A DNA stretch of 18,269 nucleotides, taken from positions 1-18,269 of the forward strand of contig CAUQQF010000027.1 of assembly GCA_963520375.1 (NCBI GenBank), written 5' to 3'. Of this stretch, positions 6,998-14,361 are shown one piece after another. The stretch comes from JABCPE02 sp963520375. GTDB lineage: Bacteria; Bacteroidota; Bacteroidia; Flavobacteriales; Weeksellaceae. Numbering within the stretch: the stretch's first letter is position 1; the number at the start of each line of letters is the position of its first letter. A program made the translations under genes and the position numbers. The notes beneath the pieces were generated by a model. It saw nothing but the letters and a program-made list of their open reading frames with translations. It had not been told where the DNA came from and ran no database searches.

Positions 6998-7339
6998 ATG
7001 AAAATGAATCTTTTAGATAAAATAAAACAAAATCCTGAGGAAATATCATTTGATGAGGTGATTGCTTACATCGATGAACACTACGACTTTATCCCTACGG
7101 CTTTTCAGAATGGAGAAGTTTTCAATGAAGAGAACCAAAATAATGGCTCTTGTAAAATTTTTTCTTTTGCGAAAAAATTAGGTTTAAATGAGAAAAATAC
7201 ATTATTTTTGTTTGGTGATTTCTACAGAAAAGATGTTTTAGGAGATTTACAAGGGACTAATCACCAGAACATTAGAAATTTCATGAAGACAGGATGGGAA
7301 GGGATAAAATTTCATCGTGAAAGTTTGATAGAAAAATAA
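6998..7339 (+). CDS. HopJ type III effector-family protein
   Basis: A 113-residue acidic protein without a signal peptide. The segments FDEVIAYIDEHYDFIPTAF, NGSCKIFSFAKKLGLNE, LFLFGDFYRKDVL and HQNIRNFMKTGWEGIKF match the HopJ family (PF08888). That family is named after a Pseudomonas effector but is common in non-pathogenic bacteria that lack type III secretion. Function is unknown, and the effector name should not be taken literally. Its ATG follows the beta-lactamase TAA with no gap (TAAATG), so translation is probably coupled. A second in-frame ATG at 7004 could be the true start, giving MNLLDKIKQ. Confidence 0.85.
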   Translation: MKMNLLDKIKQNPEEISFDEVIAYIDEHYDFIPTAFQNGEVFNEENQNNGSCKIFSFAKKLGLNEKNTLFLFGDFYRKDVLGDLQGTNHQNIRNFMKTGWEGIKFHRESLIEK

Positions 7340-7366
7340 AATATAATTAGATTAAAACTATAAAAA

Positions 7367-9520
7367 ATGAAGAGAAAAATTCTTATCGCGGGACTATTTC
7401 TTGGAGGAGTAGCTGCCAGTAATCTATCGGCTCAGAAGTATCTGGGATTGAGCAATAGTAACTATTCGGGAGTTTATGGGTCACAGTACAACCCTGCTAA
7501 ACTTACTGATGAGAAAGTAAAAGTAGCTGTTAATCTTGTGTCTTTTAATGGATTGGTTAATAACGACTATTACAAGTTTAAAAATTTGAACTCTTTCGGT
7601 GGTTTCACACTAGATGAGCTAGGAAATGGAGCTTCTCACAATGGAGGGAATGGAGCTTTGATAAACTTGGGAATTGTAGGTGAAGTTTTAGGCCCATCTT
7701 TCCAGTTTACAGTGAATAACAAATTAGGCTTTGGATTTTCTTCAAGAGTAAGACTTTTCGGTCAAGGGAAAAACATAAATTCTGCTTTCCTTAATGCCTT
7801 AAACGGGAATTTAGGAACTGACAACCCAGGCCTTGCTACTATTCCATTGGTTGATAATACAGGATTTGGTATCAATACCACTGCACTTACTGATTTAGGT
7901 GTAAAAGGTGCTTATGCTGTGATTGATAACAATGACCTAAAACTATCATTAGGTGCGAGTGTAAAACTATACAAAGGAGCTGGACTAAACAGATTCGAAA
8001 GTAATGGGCACAACTTAATCTATAACAATAACCCATCTAACCCTACAATCTCAGCTGCTAACATTAACTGGGATCTTTATACTAACTTAAATCCTGAAAA
8101 ATCATTAAATGACTATGGTTTTGGGGACTTCTTCGGTGGAGCAACAGGATTTGGTGGAGATTTCGGTGCTGAATTGACTTTAAAAGAAGCATCTGGAGAC
8201 AAACCTTACTTCTTAAAATTCGGTGCATCCGTTAATGACATCGGTGCTATCAAATACAATGATATTCGTAAACTGAGCATCAGAGGTGCGGGTTCTGCTA
8301 TAGACCCTAACGAAATAGATATTTTTGACCTTAATGCTACTGCTGACTACCTTAGATCTAGAGGTTACAACACTACTCTGACTACATCATCTGTAAGCCA
8401 AGGTCTTCCTACTAACCTAAATCTATATGCAGACTATGCTATCACAAAAAGATTTTTCGTTAGTGCTAATGGTTTGATCAATTTAGCAAATACTAACTCT
8501 ACTAACCCTTATTACCATAGTTTCGTAGGGCTTGTTCCTAGATTCGAAAGCAAGTGGGTAGATGTATCTGTTCCTTTGACTTACAACTTTATGAGCCAAG
8601 ATTTCAAACCAGGGCTTGCTCTTAGATTAGGACCATTGTCTATAGGTTCTGATGATTTGAAAATCTTATTCACTGAATCAAAAGGGGCTAATATCTATGC
8701 TGGACTTGGCTTCTTACTATACAAAGGTAAAAAAGCTGAAGCCGTAGTTGCTGAAACTGACAAAGATACAGACGGAGACGGAGTTCTAGACAGACATGAT
8801 GAATGTCCTACAGTTCCTGGACCGATAGAAAACAGAGGATGCCCTTGGGGAGATACTGATAATGACGGCGTTCTAGACAAAGATGACAAGTGTCCTGATG
8901 TTCCTGGATCAGTAGAAAACGATGGATGTCCTTGGAAAGATACAGATGGAGACGGAGTTCCAGATAAAGATGACAAATGTCCTACTGAAGCAGGATTGCC
9001 AGAAAAACAAGGATGCCCTAAAACTCATGCTGATATCGCAGGTGAAGTTACTTCGGCTCTTAAAAATATTCTATTCAACCTAGGTAAAGCTACTCTAAGA
9101 CCAGAGGCTGCTCCTAAACTAGATGACGCTGCTAAGATTATCAAATCTTCTAACGGAGGGACATTCTTAGTAATCGGACACACGGATAGAAAAGGAAATG
9201 CTGCCCTTAACCTTAGACTCTCTAAAGAAAGAGCTGCTGCAGTAGTTAAAGCCCTTGAAGAAAGAGGCGTAGACCACAGCCAGTTAAAATCAAAAGGTGT
9301 AGGCTTTGAATTTGCTGAAGTGCCTGTAACTGCTTCTGATGCAGAAAGAGAAAAAGACAGAAAAGTAGAAGTGAAATATGTAACAGGAAGCGAGTGGGAT
9401 GCATTGACAAAGTCTGATGTGCATGTTGCAACTCCTAAAAAAGCTGCTGCAAAAAAATCCGTAGGAGCTAAAAAAGGAAAAACTGCTCACAGAAAGCCAG
9501 TTGCTAGAAAGAAGAAATAA
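7367..9520 (+). CDS. Outer-membrane protein with TSP3 repeats and OmpA peptidoglycan-binding domain
   Basis: The 717-residue protein begins with a clear signal peptide (MKRKILIAGLFLGGVAASNLSA, then QKY). Residues about 25-455 are rich in Gly, Asn and aromatic residues in alternating patterns, as in Bacteroidota outer-membrane barrels. Three 28-29-residue DxDxDG repeats (about 467-552) are thrombospondin type 3-like calcium-binding linkers. The OmpA C-terminal domain (about 560-675) contains the VIGHTDRKGNAALNLRLSKE motif and a terminal EKDRKVEV, whose Asp and Arg contact diaminopimelate in this family. The last 30 residues form a Lys-rich tail with 11 Lys and 2 Arg. It should link the outer membrane to peptidoglycan and is probably abundant. 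A weak promoter, TTTG at 7324 and TAGATTAA at 7348, precedes it. A strong terminator follows. Confidence 0.9.
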   Translation: MKRKILIAGLFLGGVAASNLSAQKYLGLSNSNYSGVYGSQYNPAKLTDEKVKVAVNLVSFNGLVNNDYYKFKNLNSFGGFTLDELGNGASHNGGNGALINLGIVGEVLGPSFQFTVNNKLGFGFSSRVRLFGQGKNINSAFLNALNGNLGTDNPGLATIPLVDNTGFGINTTALTDLGVKGAYAVIDNNDLKLSLGASVKLYKGAGLNRFESNGHNLIYNNNPSNPTISAANINWDLYTNLNPEKSLNDYGFGDFFGGATGFGGDFGAELTLKEASGDKPYFLKFGASVNDIGAIKYNDIRKLSIRGAGSAIDPNEIDIFDLNATADYLRSRGYNTTLTTSSVSQGLPTNLNLYADYAITKRFFVSANGLINLANTNSTNPYYHSFVGLVPRFESKWVDVSVPLTYNFMSQDFKPGLALRLGPLSIGSDDLKILFTESKGANIYAGLGFLLYKGKKAEAVVAETDKDTDGDGVLDRHDECPTVPGPIENRGCPWGDTDNDGVLDKDDKCPDVPGSVENDGCPWKDTDGDGVPDKDDKCPTEAGLPEKQGCPKTHADIAGEVTSALKNILFNLGKATLRPEAAPKLDDAAKIIKSSNGGTFLVIGHTDRKGNAALNLRLSKERAAAVVKALEERGVDHSQLKSKGVGFEFAEVPVTASDAEREKDRKVEVKYVTGSEWDALTKSDVHVATPKKAAAKKSVGAKKGKTAHRKPVARKKK
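8765..9022 (+). repeat. Three 84-87-bp in-gene repeats encoding TSP3-type calcium-binding units
   Basis: Units start at 8765, 8852 and 8939. Each encodes DTDxDGVxDxxDxCP, then a GxxExxGCP tail: two units of 29 residues and a last one of 28. Aspartates at alternating positions and two cysteines per unit fit TSP3 repeats, common between barrel and OmpA domains in Bacteroidota. Confidence 0.9.
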
Positions 9521-9535
9521 TCTAAATATTTCTAT

Positions 9536-9571
9536 AAAAAAAAGGAACTCTAAAATAGAGTTCCTTTTTTT
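9536..9571. terminator. Bidirectional intrinsic terminator between convergent ompA-type gene and ligA
   Basis: A 9-bp stem, GGAACTCTA (9544-9552) with TAGAGTTCC (9556-9564), encloses an AAA loop. It is flanked by eight A bases on the left and seven T bases on the right, so it reads as a terminator on both strands. The ligA stop codon (9572-9570 on the minus strand) lies in the T-run, so ligA translation ends at the base of the hairpin. Confidence 0.9.
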
Positions 9572-11567
9572 ATTCCATCATTTTTAAAAATTCCTGTTCA
9601 TCCAGAATGGTAATCTTGCCTATCTCCTGCGCCTTCTTGAGTTTGCTTCCTGCTTTCTCTCCCACTACTAAATAATTCAAGTTTTTGGACACTGCAGAGA
9701 TGTTTCTTCCGCCATGTTTTTCTACCATTTCTTCGGCTTGTTCACGAGTAAAAAGAGATAATTTCCCTGTAAATAAAAAGGTCTTCCCTGCTAAATTATC
9801 TGACAATACCTCCGTAGATACTTCGCCTCTTTCCAGCTGGATTCCATACTCTTTGAGCCTTTCTATCAGCTTTCTGTTTTCTTCATTAGAAAAGAATGCC
9901 GCGATGCTTTCGGCTATTTTATCACCTATATCTTCCACTTGGATGAGTTCCTCCACGCTCGCCCTGCTGAGTTCTTCTATCGAACCAAAATTCTTAACCA
10001 ATTTCTTAGCAATGGTCTCGCCGATGTGTTTTATCCCAATGCCGTAAAGCACCCTTTCAAAAGGAATTTGCTTTGATTTTTCTATCCCATCGATGATGTT
10101 CTGCGCAGATTTTTCCGCCATTCTTTCCAGTGGCAAAAGTTGTTCTTTTTTCAAGGTATAAAAATCAGCCACCGTTTTTATCAAACCTTCACGATAGAGC
10201 TGTTCTATAGTCTCCGAACCCAAATTTTCTATATTCAAAGCCTTTCTGGAAACGAAATGTATCATTTTACCGACCACCTGCGGAGGACAGTGGATTTCAT
10301 TTGGGCAGAAATGAAGCGCTTGGCTTTCTTCCTTTATCAGCTCCGTATCGCACTCTGGACAGCGTGTTATATAGTTAATCTGCGAAGACATCGCTTCCCT
10401 TTTTTCGGTATTTACGCCTACTATTTTAGGGATGATTTCGCCGCCTTTTTCTACATATACAAAATCATTTTCGTGCAAATCCAATTTCTTGATAATATCC
10501 TCATTATGAAGAGATGCCCGTTTCACAATAGTTCCCGCCAAAAGCACTGGTGACAGATTGGCAACTGGCGTGATCACTCCCGTTCTACCCACCTGATAAT
10601 CAATAGACAAAAGCTGAGTTTCTACTTTTTCAGCCTTGAATTTATGAGCCGTCGCCCAGCGTGGTGACTTGGCGGTATATCCCAAAATCTGCTGTTGTTT
10701 CAGATCATTGACTTTGATTACAATTCCATCAATATCAAAACCTAAATTCTGCCGTTCTTTATCCCAAAAATTGATAAAATCTTTCACTTCCTGTAATGAT
10801 TTGCAGAGTTTGCTATACTGCGAAACCTTGAAGCCCACAGAACTCATCTTTTGGAGCAGTTCCCAGTGTGTTTTTTCTGTAACATCCTGTGCTACAAACT
10901 GATACAGCACCGCCGAAAGCCTTCTCCTACTCACCTCCGTACTGTCCTGCATCTTCAGACTTCCAGAGGCCGTATTTCTTGGATTCATGAAGATATCCAG
11001 CCCTTCTTGCTCCCTTTCCTGATTGATTTTATCAAAAGCTTTTCGTGTCAGATATATCTCGCCGCGCATATAGAATTTTTCTGGAAAATCGCCATACAAC
11101 TGCAACGGAATGTCCTTTATCGTTTTCACATTGGAGGTGATTTCATCGCCCTGAAACCCATCACCACGAGTAACCGCCTGAACGAACTTTCCCTGTTCAT
11201 AAAGTATGGAAATAGAAGCGCCGTCGTATTTCAATTCGGTCACAAATTCTATTTCATCCGTTTCTAATATTTTTTTGGTTCGGTTATACCACTCCTCCAA
11301 ATCCTCAAAATTATAAGAATTATCCAGCGAGTACATTCTAAATTCATGAGAAACCGTAGGAAAAACCTTGGTCACCTCTCCGCCCACACGCACCGTGGGA
11401 GAATTCGGGTCATAGAATTCTGGATTTGCTACCTCCAAGGTCTGCAATTCTCTCAGTTTTTCATCAAACTCAAAATCCGAAATCGTAGGATTATCAAGAA
11501 CATAATAATTATAATTGTGCTGATGAAGCTCTTTTCGGAGGTTTTCTATTTTTTCTTTTACAGACAT
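9570..11567 (-). CDS. ligA: NAD-dependent DNA ligase
   Basis: Seals nicks during replication and repair using NAD. It has 665 residues, a normal length. An Ia domain (about 1-70, with HNYNYYVLDNPTISD) precedes the adenylation domain, whose KYDG motif carries Lys113. MNPRNTASGSLK and GRTGVITPVANLSPV (OB fold) follow. A four-cysteine zinc finger opens with CPECDTEL and closes with CPNEIHCPPQ. Helix-hairpin-helix repeats include GIGIKHIGETIAKKL. The C-terminal BRCT domain begins near LAGKTFLFTGKL and ends at KMME. It lies 11 bp after the pepE stop on the same strand, so the two probably form one transcript from the pepE promoter. Its end shares a terminator with the opposing outer-membrane protein gene. 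Confidence 0.97.
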   Translation of the reverse strand: MSVKEKIENLRKELHQHNYNYYVLDNPTISDFEFDEKLRELQTLEVANPEFYDPNSPTVRVGGEVTKVFPTVSHEFRMYSLDNSYNFEDLEEWYNRTKKILETDEIEFVTELKYDGASISILYEQGKFVQAVTRGDGFQGDEITSNVKTIKDIPLQLYGDFPEKFYMRGEIYLTRKAFDKINQEREQEGLDIFMNPRNTASGSLKMQDSTEVSRRRLSAVLYQFVAQDVTEKTHWELLQKMSSVGFKVSQYSKLCKSLQEVKDFINFWDKERQNLGFDIDGIVIKVNDLKQQQILGYTAKSPRWATAHKFKAEKVETQLLSIDYQVGRTGVITPVANLSPVLLAGTIVKRASLHNEDIIKKLDLHENDFVYVEKGGEIIPKIVGVNTEKREAMSSQINYITRCPECDTELIKEESQALHFCPNEIHCPPQVVGKMIHFVSRKALNIENLGSETIEQLYREGLIKTVADFYTLKKEQLLPLERMAEKSAQNIIDGIEKSKQIPFERVLYGIGIKHIGETIAKKLVKNFGSIEELSRASVEELIQVEDIGDKIAESIAAFFSNEENRKLIERLKEYGIQLERGEVSTEVLSDNLAGKTFLFTGKLSLFTREQAEEMVEKHGGRNISAVSKNLNYLVVGEKAGSKLKKAQEIGKITILDEQEFLKMME

Positions 11568-11578
11568 TTTCTGTTTTT

Positions 11579-12274
11579 TTAGTCTATTTTACTTCCTGTT
11601 TCTATTTCGTAAGGCTCTTTTCCCTGCTCAAAAATCCGTGTGAGCTGACTGCCCTGCACCGTGATTTCATCGCCTATTCTTCTAATCCAGTTTCCTTCGC
11701 GAAGACCTACCACTTTGATATTATTTTGTGTCAAAAATTCTTTGATTCTGGTCTCTCGCGTTTCGCCATTGTGCTTCAAATCTGGATTTGGGTCAAGGTA
11801 ATGAGGATTGATATTAAACGGCACTAGTCCCATCGCCTCAAAACTCGGTGGATAGACTATCGGCATGTCGTTGGTTGTCTGGATGTTAAGCCCGCCTATA
11901 TTGCTCCCAGCGCTGCACCCTAGGTATGGTTTTCCTTTTTCTACATTTTCTTTTAGAGCTTTCATCAGATTTTTTTCATGAAGAGTTTTGACCAAAAGAA
12001 AAGTATTCCCACCGCCTGTAAAATACGCCTTTGCTGAGGCAATGCCCTCTTGTGGGTTTTCAAATTCGTGGATTCCTTTTATTTTTATACCAATAGTTCC
12101 GAAAAACTCGCGCGCCTTGTCCGTGTATTCTTCGTGAGAAATTCCGCTGGGTCTGGCGTAAGGAATAAACAAAACCTCATCTATTCCGTGATAAAGTTTC
12201 ACAAGTTCTTCTCGTAAATATTCTAAATATTTTCCACCAAAAAGTGTAGAAGTGGATGCTAAAATAATGTTCAT
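11579..12274 (-). CDS. pepE: Peptidase E (alpha-aspartyl dipeptidase)
   Basis: A cytoplasmic serine peptidase of family S51 that cleaves dipeptides with N-terminal aspartate. It has 231 residues, close to the 229 of the Salmonella enzyme. Ser121 in GCSAGSN, His158 in INPHYLD and Glu193 in LREGN align one position beyond the Salmonella triad Ser120-His157-Glu192. The glycine-rich AYFTGGGNTF segment precedes the nucleophile, as in the family. The frame could begin at a GTG at 12352, but the likely promoter (12298-12329) lies inside that extension, so ATG 12274 with MNIILAST is the start. It leads a probable pepE-ligA operon. It is the rightmost gene with housekeeping-type codon use; the next gene upstream belongs to the SMI1/KNR4-rich region. 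Confidence 0.93.
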   Translation of the reverse strand: MNIILASTSTLFGGKYLEYLREELVKLYHGIDEVLFIPYARPSGISHEEYTDKAREFFGTIGIKIKGIHEFENPQEGIASAKAYFTGGGNTFLLVKTLHEKNLMKALKENVEKGKPYLGCSAGSNIGGLNIQTTNDMPIVYPPSFEAMGLVPFNINPHYLDPNPDLKHNGETRETRIKEFLTQNNIKVVGLREGNWIRRIGDEITVQGSQLTRIFEQGKEPYEIETGSKID

Positions 12275-12297
12275 AATTGTTCTTTTTAAGCGCGTCC

Positions 12298-12329
12298 CAA
12301 AAGTAGTGTTTTTATGATTAAAAGTCAAA
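12298..12329 (-). promoter_or_regulatory. Bacteroidota-type promoter for pepE-ligA
   Basis: On the minus strand TTTG (12329-12326) is followed after 20 bp by TACTTTTG (12305-12298), an exact TAnnTTTG -7 box. Transcription would start near 12291, about 17 bases before the pepE ATG. Both boxes and the spacing fit the consensus. Confidence 0.7.
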
Positions 12330-12368
12330 AAATGTAAATAAAAACGATTCACAAAAATTGACCTCTAT

Positions 12369-12935
12369 CTACCGTAAAAGTTTCCCATCATAGTCTATAA
12401 GATAACTTTCGTAATTGAAATCCACTAGCTCTATTCCCTTTGGCGTAAGGGCAAAAGAGGGCGTGCGCTCTATAGGCGAAACGAAAATATCCTTCCCGCT
12501 GAACTGCCAGAGGATTTCGCCCTGTCTATTAAGGCGTGATATCTCCATCTCGCCGTGGGTAATGTAATCATCTTGATAAGGCGCTATCTCAAAGCAAGTC
12601 GCCATATCCACTTGCGTATGCCAAAGGAGTTCTAAAGAAGGCAAGAGAATACAGAATACCTCGTAGCCACAAGCTATCAGAAGTCTATCATTATCCAAAA
12701 GAATCCCTTTCTCATTGAGCACATTATAGGTATCAGCCACAAGCAATACTTTACCCATAGGTTCTTCATTTTCATAGAGCCAAATACCTATCAATTGGTC
12801 ATAGTCGCCTACTTCACGACCATAAGGCTGGCGCTCTTGATAACGAGTAAGGGCTTTTTGATTATCATCAAGATTAGTTTCGTCTATAATCTCTATCTGA
12901 TAAGGATTTTTATAAAGCCAAAGGGTGTTTTTCAT
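12369..12935 (-). CDS. Hypothetical protein, Trp-rich beta-strand protein of an immunity-type cluster
   Basis: This 188-residue protein has no signal peptide or membrane segment. It starts MKNTLWLYKNPYQIEI. The second half contains spaced strand-like motifs: LLIACGYEVFCILLPSL, LLWHTQVDMATCFEI, DDYITHGEMEISRLNRQG, EILWQFSGKDIF and SYLIDYDGKLL. The pattern of hydrophobic strands with ILW and GxxxW is reminiscent of PQQ/WD-type propeller blades, but there are too few for a full propeller. I do not recognise the family with certainty; similar proteins are found, as far as I recall, near SMI1/KNR4 genes in Bacteroidota. It follows the SUKH gene after 15 bp and appears to be the last gene of that operon. 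No terminator is visible before the pepE promoter. Confidence 0.8.
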   Translation of the reverse strand: MKNTLWLYKNPYQIEIIDETNLDDNQKALTRYQERQPYGREVGDYDQLIGIWLYENEEPMGKVLLVADTYNVLNEKGILLDNDRLLIACGYEVFCILLPSLELLWHTQVDMATCFEIAPYQDDYITHGEMEISRLNRQGEILWQFSGKDIFVSPIERTPSFALTPKGIELVDFNYESYLIDYDGKLLR

Positions 12936-12950
12936 GGTGTTTCTCTAAGG

Positions 12951-13412
12951 TCATATAATCGTTTCTTCTACTTTGCCTTTAATGATATTTTCAAGGGCGG
13001 TATAGAGGTCGCCCCCATAGAAATAGTGATAGGTTTTGCGAGGCGTCCAAGAGGAAAGGTCAAGCACACCCCATACACTACCTACACTATCGATACAGAG
13101 AACTTCATCGGCATTGACATCGCCAAAGGGAATAAGCTCGGTAATACCTACATCCGATTCATAGTATCGCATCTCTTGGCGAGTAGGGAGGTTTTGTGAG
13201 TATATAAAAGCCATATAGCCGTCGTTGCGCTTGATTTCCTTGCCGTCGAATATGGTAAGGAAAGTGACGAGTTCGTGAGGCAAATCGTCATAACCTGCCT
13301 CGCGATAGCGCACTTTGATAGTTTCGGTACGAGCGCGTCGCTCTTCTTTAGAGAGGGTATTGAGTAAGGCAATACCTTGTTTTTCTAAAAGGTTTTCTAA
13401 TGATTTTTTCAT
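12951..13412 (-). CDS. SMI1/KNR4 (SUKH)-like protein
   Basis: With the ATG at 13412 the protein has 153 residues; an in-frame ATG at 13445 adds 11 residues but overlaps the preceding gene. The order of elements fits a SUKH-superfamily fold: LPHELVTFLTIFDGKEI (helix and Asp-Gly turn), then GYMAFIYSQNLPTRQEM, ELIPFGDVNADEVLCIDSVGSVWGV (the conserved I-P-F/hydrophobic core strands) and a final helix with YTALENIIKG. SUKH proteins are best known as immunity proteins in polymorphic toxin systems, binding a partner toxin in the cytoplasm, though many have no known partner. It sits 13 bp after the stop of the 303-residue gene and 15 bp before the next gene. No toxin gene is visible in the window. 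Confidence 0.7.
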   Translation of the reverse strand: MKKSLENLLEKQGIALLNTLSKEERRARTETIKVRYREAGYDDLPHELVTFLTIFDGKEIKRNDGYMAFIYSQNLPTRQEMRYYESDVGITELIPFGDVNADEVLCIDSVGSVWGVLDLSSWTPRKTYHYFYGGDLYTALENIIKGKVEETII

Positions 13413-13425
13413 TGTTTCTATTTTT

Positions 13426-14337
13426 TTACCACTCGCGGTATTCATCGGTGATATCTACATTATCTTCTAATTCCAATCCTGTTTTGCGGATAATAATATT
13501 CATCCACTCGCAAAGCTCTTCACGCTCCATTGTTTCTATAAGTCCGTATTTGTCATTGATTTTATTGAGTTTTTTCACCAATTTGCCCATAGAATTATAA
13601 ACGGTAGTCGCATTTTTCTTTTGTATTGCTTGACAAAGCGTTTGCACATATTCCGTAAGGGCTGTTTCTACAGCGGTAATGCTTTCTTCTGAAAACATAT
13701 CATCGCCCTCAGCCATACGCTGGCACCACTGAGTGATAGGTGTTTCGGAAAGGAAGGCTTGTATTTCGGGAATGCGATCGGGGTCTATATTCTTGTTTTG
13801 TGATTTGAGGAGGGCTTTAAGGCGGATGCGTTTCTTTTCATAGAGTTCTAATTTGAATAACATTAGCCTGTCCAGTTGTTCCTTAGGATTCAGAGCCACT
13901 AAAAAGCTAAATTCCTCAAATAAAACATCATAAGTAGAACCATAATCACTCACTTCTTTACGCGTAAGTTTCTTGCCTATCTTCTGCTCAATGGTTGTTT
14001 TATCATCGCCAATATTCAATCCAAAAGGCAGGTTTATATCAGAAATTTTTCCATCGGGCGCATTCTCGGAATCAATGGTGATTTGATGCAAAATGAGTTG
14101 GTCTTTTTCCTTGTTATAATTACCAATAGGCTCTCCATAAGCGGGAGCATATCTCACATACCCAGTAAAAAGGCAGCGAATGGTCTTTTCTTCATTATTA
14201 ACTGGTACCCAAAACAAGTTGCCATAAGCATCATATTCAGGATTAGGGTTTTGGGGCAAATGATATTGCGCAAAAAATTCCTTTATTTCGGGAGAATGGA
14301 TAGGTCGCCCTAATAAATCTTGTATTTCCACCATCAT
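13426..14337 (-). CDS. Hypothetical protein, two-part, immunity-cluster associated
   Basis: A 303-residue, probably cytoplasmic protein with no signal peptide. The N-terminal half (about 1-150) looks beta-rich, with LFWVPVNNEEKTIRCLFTGYVRY and a segment ISDINLPFGLNIGDDKTTIEQKIGKK, and may be a small immunity-like domain. A central basic stretch KLELYEKKRIRLKALLKSQNK separates it from an all-helical C-terminal half (about 185-295) with AVETALTEYVQTLCQAIQKK and MEREELCEWMNIIIRKTGLE. I do not recognise either part. It begins with two ATGs (14337 and 14334); the choice is unimportant. It lies between the SMI1-HEAT gene (24 bp) and the SUKH gene (13 bp), so it is most likely co-transcribed with both. 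Confidence 0.82.
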   Translation of the reverse strand: MMVEIQDLLGRPIHSPEIKEFFAQYHLPQNPNPEYDAYGNLFWVPVNNEEKTIRCLFTGYVRYAPAYGEPIGNYNKEKDQLILHQITIDSENAPDGKISDINLPFGLNIGDDKTTIEQKIGKKLTRKEVSDYGSTYDVLFEEFSFLVALNPKEQLDRLMLFKLELYEKKRIRLKALLKSQNKNIDPDRIPEIQAFLSETPITQWCQRMAEGDDMFSEESITAVETALTEYVQTLCQAIQKKNATTVYNSMGKLVKKLNKINDKYGLIETMEREELCEWMNIIIRKTGLELEDNVDITDEYREW

Positions 14338-14361
14338 TTAGTTTTTTATTAAAAATTCACT

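Noticed and set aside
6998..7339. Type III secretion effector.
   Set aside because: HopJ-family proteins are common in bacteria without type III secretion, and no secretion genes are seen here.
8695..8976. Minus-strand ORF across the TSP3 repeats, with repetitive Ser/Pro/Gly sequence.
   Set aside because: Its repetition is simply the antisense of the Asp-rich repeats of the outer-membrane protein.
10140..10553. Long plus-strand ORFs antisense to ligA (also at 10851-11267).
   Set aside because: They are shadows of ligA codons; ligA is unambiguous by motif.
12275..12352. N-terminal extension of pepE from a GTG at 12352 (26 extra residues).
   Set aside because: The extension overlaps a good promoter (12298-12329) and lacks similarity to the family start; the ATG at 12274 gives the correct peptidase E length and triad spacing.
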